A stretch of 10,010 nucleotides of DNA from Deltaproteobacteria bacterium (lineage in GTDB: Bacteria; Desulfobacterota; Desulfobacteria; Desulfobacterales; JAFDFH01). Shown here one piece after another: positions 5,860-10,010 of this stretch. Both the position numbers and the translations under genes were made by a program. The notes below the pieces were generated by a model. That model saw nothing but the letters and a program-made list of their open reading frames with translations, was not told the DNA's origin and ran no database searches. The DNA lies in the NCBI GenBank assembly GCA_019309945.1, contig JAFDFH010000054.1:1-10010 (forward strand), read 5' to 3'. Position 1 is the stretch's first letter. Every line of letters starts with the position of its first letter.

Positions 5860-7865
5860 ACCCTCCTATTATAGAAAAAGTTGAAAATTTAAGGAAAGCG
5901 CTTCACAGGCATAATTATCGGTACTATGTACTCGATGATCCTGAAGTGTCGGATGCCGAGTATGACCGTATGATGCAGACCCTGATAGCGCTTGAGAAAG
6001 CCTGGCCCGAGCTTGCAAGCCCGGACTCGCCTTCACAACGGGTCGGCGCACCGCCCCTCGACAAATTCGAAACGGTTGCCCATTCCATCCCCATGCTGAG
6101 CCTGGATAACGGATTTGTTGATTCCGATTTAATTGATTTTGACAGCCGTGTAAAAAAAATTCTCGATACGGATAATAAAATAATATACACCGCCGAACCG
6201 AAGATGGACGGTGTTGCGGTTGAGATTGTCTATGCCAACGGAAGACTGAGCAAAGCCTCCACGCGCGGTGACGGTGTGAACGGTGAACTGATTACATCAA
6301 ATGTAAAGACCATCCGCTCTGTTCCGCTTTTACTGCAAGCCGGGGAAGGAGCAAAGCTACCGTCACTGCTTGAAGTAAGGGGAGAAGTTTTCATCGGCCA
6401 TAAGGGATTTAAACGTCTGAATGATGAGCGCTTAAGAAATAATCAAGCTCTGTTTGCCAATCCGCGCAATGCCGCCGCAGGATCTTTAAGACAGCTTGAT
6501 TCAAGTGTTACCGCCAAACGGCCCTTGGAAATATTTTTGTACGGGGTTGGGAACGTGGCCCCTAACGTACTGGAATCCCATTGGGAAACACTGTGTTTTT
6601 TGAAGCGACTGGGACTTAGAGTTAACCCGCTTGTCCGGCCCAAGATCCCAATTGAGGCGGTTTTGAATTACTACCGTGAACTTGATGAAAAGCGCAATCT
6701 ATTACCTTATGATATCGACGGTGTTGTGGTTAAGGTCGATAGCCTATCGATACGGAAGATACTCGGAGCAACTTCACGGAATCCGCGGTGGGCCATTGCT
6801 TTTAAATTTAAAGCCATTCAGGAAACAACCCGGATAAAAAAGATAACCGTTCAGGTGGGACGAACGGGTGCAATGACCCCGGTGGCCCAATTGCAATCGG
6901 TTAATATTGCCGGGGTAATGGTGCGCCGGGCAACACTTCATAACGAAGATGAAATTGAGAGAAAAGACATAAGAATAGGCGATACCGTTCTTGTTCAGCG
7001 GGCTGGAGATGTGATTCCCGAAGTTGTCAAAGTAATCAAGTCGCAGCGGACAGGAGCAGAAAGCAAGTTTAGCATGCCGCGCTGCTGCCCGGTATGCGGT
7101 TCTGCGATTGTTCGTGAAAAAGCTGAAGCGATATCGAGGTGTATTAATACCAGTTGCCCTGCCCAGGTGAAAGAGCGGATCAAGCATTTCGCTTCAAAGG
7201 GAGCTTTTGATATCGAAGGTCTGGGAGATAAATTGGTTGAACAACTGGTTGCAAAGGGGTTGCTGTTTTCTTATGCCGATATTTTTAGCCTGGACCAAAA
7301 TATATTGCAAAGCCTGGAAAGGATGGGACCCAAATCAGCGGAAAACCTTAAAAATTCTATTGAAAACAGCAAGGCGATCACTTTCCGCCGCTTGCTTTAT
7401 TCCCTGGGTATCCGACATGTTGGGGAGCATATTGCGGGTATTCTGGCGGATAGATTTGAAAATCTGGAAAGACTTTATAGGGCAACGTCTGAGACTCTTA
7501 AAGGTATCGACGGGATCGGACCGGTCGTGGCTGAGAGCGTCGTAAATTTTTTTAACCATGATGAAAATAAAAATATCATCGACAGGCTTATCGATTGCGG
7601 TTTGCAAATTACCCATGATTCTCCTGATCGCGAAAAGATGATGGTCGGGAAAGTTTTTGTTCTTACCGGTACCCTTGACAGCATGACAAGGAGCGCAGCA
7701 AGAAAATTGATTGAAACCGCCGGGGGCAAGATCAGCGCTTCCGTAAGCAGGCAAACCGACTATCTGGTTGTCGGTAAATCCCCGGGGTCAAAGGTTGGCC
7801 GGGCAAGGGATCTTAATGTTGAAATTATTGATGAAGCAACCTTCAAGGCCCTATTGAGTGAATGA
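5844..7865 (+). CDS. ligA: NAD+-dependent DNA ligase LigA
   Basis: This enzyme seals single-strand nicks in duplex DNA during replication and repair, using NAD+ as adenylate donor. It has 673 residues, full length for the family. Domains in order are as follows. The Ia NAD-binding region runs from the start and includes HRHNYRYYVLDDPEVSDAEYD. The nucleotidyltransferase core has the adenylated lysine in EPKMDG (K120), TRGDG (140-144), EVRGE (177-181), IDGVVVK (291-297) and the AFKF segment (319-322). The OB fold follows. The zinc finger has Cys415, Cys418, Cys433 and Cys438. Helix-hairpin-helix repeats include GIDGIGPVVAES, and a C-terminal BRCT domain spans about 601-673 (VGKVFVLTGTLDS...DYLVVG). 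The start is a GTG at 5844 inside the end of the previous gene; the next in-frame Met is too deep in the Ia domain to serve. A distant GAGG at 5827-5830 is the only ribosome-site candidate, so translational coupling is plausible. All key residues are present. Confidence 0.98.
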   Translation: MPDHIDPPIIEKVENLRKALHRHNYRYYVLDDPEVSDAEYDRMMQTLIALEKAWPELASPDSPSQRVGAPPLDKFETVAHSIPMLSLDNGFVDSDLIDFDSRVKKILDTDNKIIYTAEPKMDGVAVEIVYANGRLSKASTRGDGVNGELITSNVKTIRSVPLLLQAGEGAKLPSLLEVRGEVFIGHKGFKRLNDERLRNNQALFANPRNAAAGSLRQLDSSVTAKRPLEIFLYGVGNVAPNVLESHWETLCFLKRLGLRVNPLVRPKIPIEAVLNYYRELDEKRNLLPYDIDGVVVKVDSLSIRKILGATSRNPRWAIAFKFKAIQETTRIKKITVQVGRTGAMTPVAQLQSVNIAGVMVRRATLHNEDEIERKDIRIGDTVLVQRAGDVIPEVVKVIKSQRTGAESKFSMPRCCPVCGSAIVREKAEAISRCINTSCPAQVKERIKHFASKGAFDIEGLGDKLVEQLVAKGLLFSYADIFSLDQNILQSLERMGPKSAENLKNSIENSKAITFRRLLYSLGIRHVGEHIAGILADRFENLERLYRATSETLKGIDGIGPVVAESVVNFFNHDENKNIIDRLIDCGLQITHDSPDREKMMVGKVFVLTGTLDSMTRSAARKLIETAGGKISASVSRQTDYLVVGKSPGSKVGRARDLNVEIIDEATFKALLSE

Positions 7866-7906
7866 CCTAACACCCGTATCAGTTCATGGAACCGTGTGAG
7901 GTGCGT

Positions 7907-8200
7907 ATGAAAAAAAAAGTAAGCGCCCATACCATCATCAGTGGCAGGGTTCAAGGCGTCTTTTTCAGGATGGAGACACTCCGAGCCGCCGACCGGTACG
8001 GTGTTTGCGGATGGGTGCGCAACAAAAGTGATGGGACGGTTGAAGCAATGTTTGAAGGGGATGAAGCACGTGTTAGGTCGATTCTTGAATGGTGTAAAGA
8101 GGGCCCACCATCTGCAAGCGTAAACCATGTGGATGTGAAATGGGAAGCCTATCGCGGTGAGTTCGAAGACTTTAAAATTAGGTACGGGGACCCTTTTTAA
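7907..8200 (+). CDS. acyP: Acylphosphatase
   Basis: This small cytosolic enzyme hydrolyses acyl phosphates to carboxylate and phosphate. From the ATG at 7907 it has 97 residues, typical of the family. The signature SGRVQGVFFR (residues 12-21) supplies the phosphate-binding loop and the catalytic Arg21. GWVRNKSDGTVEAMFEG (35-51) supplies the catalytic Asn39 and the second conserved block. The start at 7907 is preferred because GAGG at 7898-7901 lies five bases upstream and homology begins there; an in-frame ATG at 7886 would add seven residues. It begins 41 bp after ligA, is probably the last gene of that transcript, and is followed by a strong terminator. Its physiological substrate is not shown by the context. 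Confidence 0.95.
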   Translation: MKKKVSAHTIISGRVQGVFFRMETLRAADRYGVCGWVRNKSDGTVEAMFEGDEARVRSILEWCKEGPPSASVNHVDVKWEAYRGEFEDFKIRYGDPF

Positions 8201-8223
8201 TGGGTCTGCGGGTTGGGCTTAAA

Positions 8224-8264
8224 AAAAGAGGCGGTTTATCTTTTTTCAATAAACCGCCTCTTTT
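8224..8264. terminator. Bidirectional intrinsic terminator between acyP and the HU gene
   Basis: A perfect 15-bp stem pairs 8224-8238 (AAAAGAGGCGGTTTA) with 8250-8264 around an 11-base loop. Its GC-rich part is flanked by an A-run on the left and a T-run on the right, so it forms a good hairpin plus U-tract on either strand. It sits 23 bp after the acyP stop and 9 bp from the end of the HU gene, exactly between the convergent genes, and should end both transcripts. Confidence 0.93.
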
Positions 8265-8273
8265 AAAAGCTGT

Positions 8274-8546
8274 TTAAACGGATTCTTTAAGCTTCTTGCC
8301 GGGCTTGAATTTTACCACGTTGGATGCTTTAATTTTAATAGCAGCGCCAGTTTGAGGATTACGTCCTTTTCGGGCTTTGCGACGAATCTTAGAAAAAGTA
8401 CCAAAACCGACCAACGTGACCTTGCCATCCTTTTTCTTCAGAGCTTTTGCAATGCCTTCCATAAAAGAACTTAGTGCAGCTGATGCCGCAACCTTCGAAA
8501 TACCCGCGTCATTTGCCATCTTTTCAACTAATTCTGCCTTTGTCAT
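8274..8546 (-). CDS. HU-family DNA-binding protein
   Basis: This 90-residue nucleoid protein binds and bends DNA as a dimer and compacts the chromosome. The N-terminal helical part (MTKAELVEKMANDAGISKVAAS...) is followed by GKVTLVGFGTF (residues 41-51). The beta-arm region carries RKARKGRNPQTG, with the family signature RNPQTG at 62-67 whose Pro intercalates into DNA, and the end is ASNVVKFKPGKKLKESV. Length and all landmarks are standard. The residues seen do not decide between HU and IHF subunits; overall it looks more like HU, so no symbol is given. The start is firm: a G-rich ribosome site, GAGGGGGG on the minus strand (8556-8563), lies nine bases upstream. A sigma70-like promoter is present further upstream and a strong shared terminator lies just downstream, so this is a single-gene unit. 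Confidence 0.97.
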   Translation of the reverse strand: MTKAELVEKMANDAGISKVAASAALSSFMEGIAKALKKKDGKVTLVGFGTFSKIRRKARKGRNPQTGAAIKIKASNVVKFKPGKKLKESV

Positions 8547-8606
8547 AGTTGTTTTCCCCCCTCTTTTTTGTGGTTAATACTTAAGCGATCCCCGATCATC
8601 CGTGTG

Positions 8607-8635
8607 TTCATACAGCAGCTTTTTCCCAATGTCAA
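8607..8635 (-). promoter_or_regulatory. Sigma70-type promoter for the HU gene
   Basis: On the minus strand a perfect -35 TTGACA (8630-8635) is followed by a 17-base spacer and TATGAA (8607-8612), four of six -10 consensus bases. Transcription would begin near 8600, giving a leader of about 55 nt that contains the G-rich ribosome site. The leader also holds CGATC-CC-CGATC (8586-8597), a short repeat with two GATC sites. Distance and orientation suit the HU gene well. Confidence 0.65.
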
Positions 8636-8743
8636 TAGAATTCGGCATCTAGGCGCTTTTTTTTAATGTCTGATGTTAACCTGCGCCAGGACTGCATCCA
8701 TAACGGGTATTTTTCAGAATTATTTCCGGTCACAAAAGCACAA

Positions 8744-8776
8744 CATAATTATTATGCACCTATGGATTAAAGTGCA
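8744..8776. repeat. Small palindrome and stem downstream of ftsY
   Basis: CATAAT-T-ATTATG (8744-8756) is a perfect 6-bp inverted repeat around one base. Directly beside it TGCAC (8755-8759) can pair with GTGCA (8772-8776). They lie within 40 bp of the ftsY stop on the minus strand and upstream of the HU promoter. They could be a weak ftsY transcript end or a small protein-binding site; neither stem is GC-rich or followed by a clear U-tract. I see nothing else in 8640-8743. Confidence 0.3.
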
Positions 8777-8779
8777 TTG

Positions 8780-9787
8780 CTAAAACAGGGCGTTCACAAA
8801 CTGGATGGGGTCAAAGTCCTGCAGGTCTTCGATGTTTTCCCCGATACCGATATATTCCAGCGATATTTTTAGGGTGCTGCAAATGCTGACAACAATACCC
8901 CCCTTGGCGGTTCCATCCAGCTTCGTAAGGGCAATTCCGGTAACCTCCAGTGCATCATTGAATAATTTGGCCTGGGACAAAGCATTCTGGCCTGTGGTTG
9001 CATCAAGAACGAGAAGGATTTCGTGGGGGGCATCCGGGAGTTTTTTCGAAATGGTTCGCTTTATTTTTTTTAGTTCTTCCATCAGGTTTACGCTGGTATG
9101 GAGTCTCCCCGCCGTATCGACGAAAACAAGGTCCGCTTCGCGTGCCACGGCGGCCTCAACACAATCATAGGCAACCGCCGCCGGGTCTGCGTTACCTTTG
9201 TGCTTCACGATTTCCGCACCTGCTCTTTCGGCCCATATGGTAAGTTGTTCAACGGCGGCGGCGCGGAAGGTGTCGGCAGCAGCAATGAGGACCTTTTTGC
9301 CGTCGGCTACGGATCTTGCTGCCAGTTTCCCGATGGTGGTGGTTTTACCGACGCCGTTAACACCTAACACCATAACGACATGGGGTTTGGCAAAAGCCTT
9401 TTCAGCTTTTGGAGTGTCCGATTGCAGATAGGAAAGAATTTCTTCTTTTAATGCCGCTTTCAAATTATCGGCGTCTGAAATTGTCAAAGATTTTTTTGAA
9501 ATCCGCTCAATCAATTCCACGGTTGTCTGTACACCGATATCCGCAGTTATCAATAACTCTTCAAGCTTTTCTAACAGGTCATCATCGATATTCTTTTTCC
9601 CTGTAAAGAGTTTGTCGATATCGGTTGTAAGGATTTTGCGGGTTTGGGCCAGGCCTTTTCTGAGTCGTTTAACAAAACCGATGGGTTCGGATGAATCCGT
9701 TGTTGCTCGCTCCTGTTCAGAGGATTGGGGCTGATCGGCGATCTCTTTTTCGGATTCGGTTTTCTTTTTGAACCAGCGCAGCGCCAT
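8780..9787 (-). CDS. ftsY: Signal recognition particle receptor FtsY
   Basis: FtsY is the SRP-GTPase receptor that docks ribosome-nascent chain-SRP complexes at the inner membrane for co-translational insertion. From the ATG at 9787 it has 335 residues. There is a short charged N-terminal A region (KKKTESEKEI..., residues 7-35) and then the helical N domain, including DDDLLEKLEELLITADIGV (68-86). The G domain has G1 GVNGVGKTTT (142-151), DTFRAAAVEQL (172-182), DTAGR (224-228), TKLDGTAKGG (288-297) and the closing GIGENIEDLQDFDP (314-327). The A region is much shorter than in E. coli, as in many bacteria. The start at 9787 is chosen because GAGG (minus strand, 9796-9799) lies eight bases upstream. 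A TTG-initiated extension to 9856 would add 23 residues with no N-domain character. ffh is not in this window. Confidence 0.97.
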   Translation of the reverse strand: MALRWFKKKTESEKEIADQPQSSEQERATTDSSEPIGFVKRLRKGLAQTRKILTTDIDKLFTGKKNIDDDLLEKLEELLITADIGVQTTVELIERISKKSLTISDADNLKAALKEEILSYLQSDTPKAEKAFAKPHVVMVLGVNGVGKTTTIGKLAARSVADGKKVLIAAADTFRAAAVEQLTIWAERAGAEIVKHKGNADPAAVAYDCVEAAVAREADLVFVDTAGRLHTSVNLMEELKKIKRTISKKLPDAPHEILLVLDATTGQNALSQAKLFNDALEVTGIALTKLDGTAKGGIVVSICSTLKISLEYIGIGENIEDLQDFDPIQFVNALF

Positions 9788-9827
9788 GGAATAGGCCTCA
9801 GAATCTTTTAGGTTGCAGGTTTGGGGC

Positions 9828-9856
9828 ACTAAATACGTATTGTTGCGGCATTCCAA
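9828..9856 (-). promoter_or_regulatory. Weak promoter candidate for ftsY
   Basis: On the minus strand TTGGAA (9851-9856) and TTTAGT (9828-9833) are separated by 17 bases; each matches four of six consensus positions. Transcription would start near 9821, about 34 bases before the ftsY start chosen here, which fits that start better than the longer TTG alternative. The spacer overlaps the palindrome AATACGTATT (9832-9841). The evidence is only a modest consensus match. Confidence 0.25.
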
Positions 9857-9931
9857 TTTTGTTTGGCAACGGTTCGCAGTGCATCAGACGATGAGAGCAG
9901 CTCGAAACAGATAACGATACCGAAGTGTAAC

Positions 9932-9974
9932 CGTTCACGGAACGTTGAAATTAGAAAAGAGAAATTGGAAATTT
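9932..9974. repeat. Short inverted repeat and GAAATTN heptad tandem upstream of ftsY
   Basis: CGTTC-ACG-GAACG (9932-9944) is a perfect 5-bp stem. It is followed immediately by four heptads, GAAATTA, GAAAAGA, GAAATTG, GAAATTT (9947-9974), the second degenerate. No open frame of note covers 9857-10010 on either strand, and the next gene lies outside the window. The function is unknown; it may be part of a dispersed intergenic repeat or an AT-rich upstream element. Confidence 0.45.
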
Positions 9975-10010
9975 GGCCTTCATGTTTTTGTACTGTTGAT
10001 GAACGCATTC

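Noticed and set aside
6774..7187. 137-codon frame antisense to ligA
   Set aside because: Shadow of ligA codon structure; the product is His/Arg-rich with no coherent motif.
9788..9856. Extended FtsY start at TTG 9856
   Set aside because: The extra 23 residues do not resemble an FtsY N-terminus, and the ATG at 9787 has a properly spaced GAGG.
1..10010. CRISPR array, toxin-antitoxin pair, prophage or defence island
   Set aside because: No regularly spaced repeats, no integrase or transposase, and no small gene pair with toxin-like features; all large frames are housekeeping or enzyme genes.

Overview
The window is chromosomal housekeeping DNA from a Gram-negative bacterium, most likely a sulfate-reducer-type member of the Desulfobacterales (former Deltaproteobacteria). 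This placement is inferred from three things: the character of the proteins, the split alpha/beta glycyl-tRNA synthetase, and an intergenic palindrome ending in a GACTTTTTACGA-type sequence that I recall as common in that group. No database search supports it. There is no prophage, CRISPR array, insertion sequence with a transposase, rRNA or tRNA.

Layout, left to right. A GHMP-family sugar kinase (+) is followed by a spacer of about 300 bp that is mostly one imperfect inverted repeat (1189-1382). Next come glyQ and glyS (+), the two subunits of glycyl-tRNA synthetase. A 349-bp spacer follows, with a weak hairpin after glyS, a sigma70-like promoter candidate and a second, unrelated palindromic repeat (core 4620-4744). 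Then comes a tight + strand cluster: an 84-residue protein resembling PC4/YdbC single-stranded-DNA-binding proteins, a divergent nucleoside phosphorylase-fold enzyme, NAD+-dependent DNA ligase (ligA, overlapping the previous gene by 16 nt) and acylphosphatase. A strong two-way terminator (8224-8264) separates this cluster from two genes on the - strand: an HU-family DNA-binding protein with a good promoter, and ftsY, the signal-recognition-particle receptor.

Functionally the window covers translation (GlyQS), DNA joining (LigA), chromosome architecture (HU) and membrane protein targeting (FtsY), with two enzymes of unknown substrate (the GHMP kinase and the phosphorylase-fold protein). The - strand genes each have their own leader. 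The 84-aa gene, phosphorylase-fold gene, ligA and acyP are probably co-transcribed.

I see no clear new multi-gene system. The points most worth a second look are the two long palindromic intergenic elements, the PC4-like small protein placed just upstream of the NAD+ ligase, and the phosphorylase-fold enzyme whose expected phosphate-binding arginines appear to be replaced.
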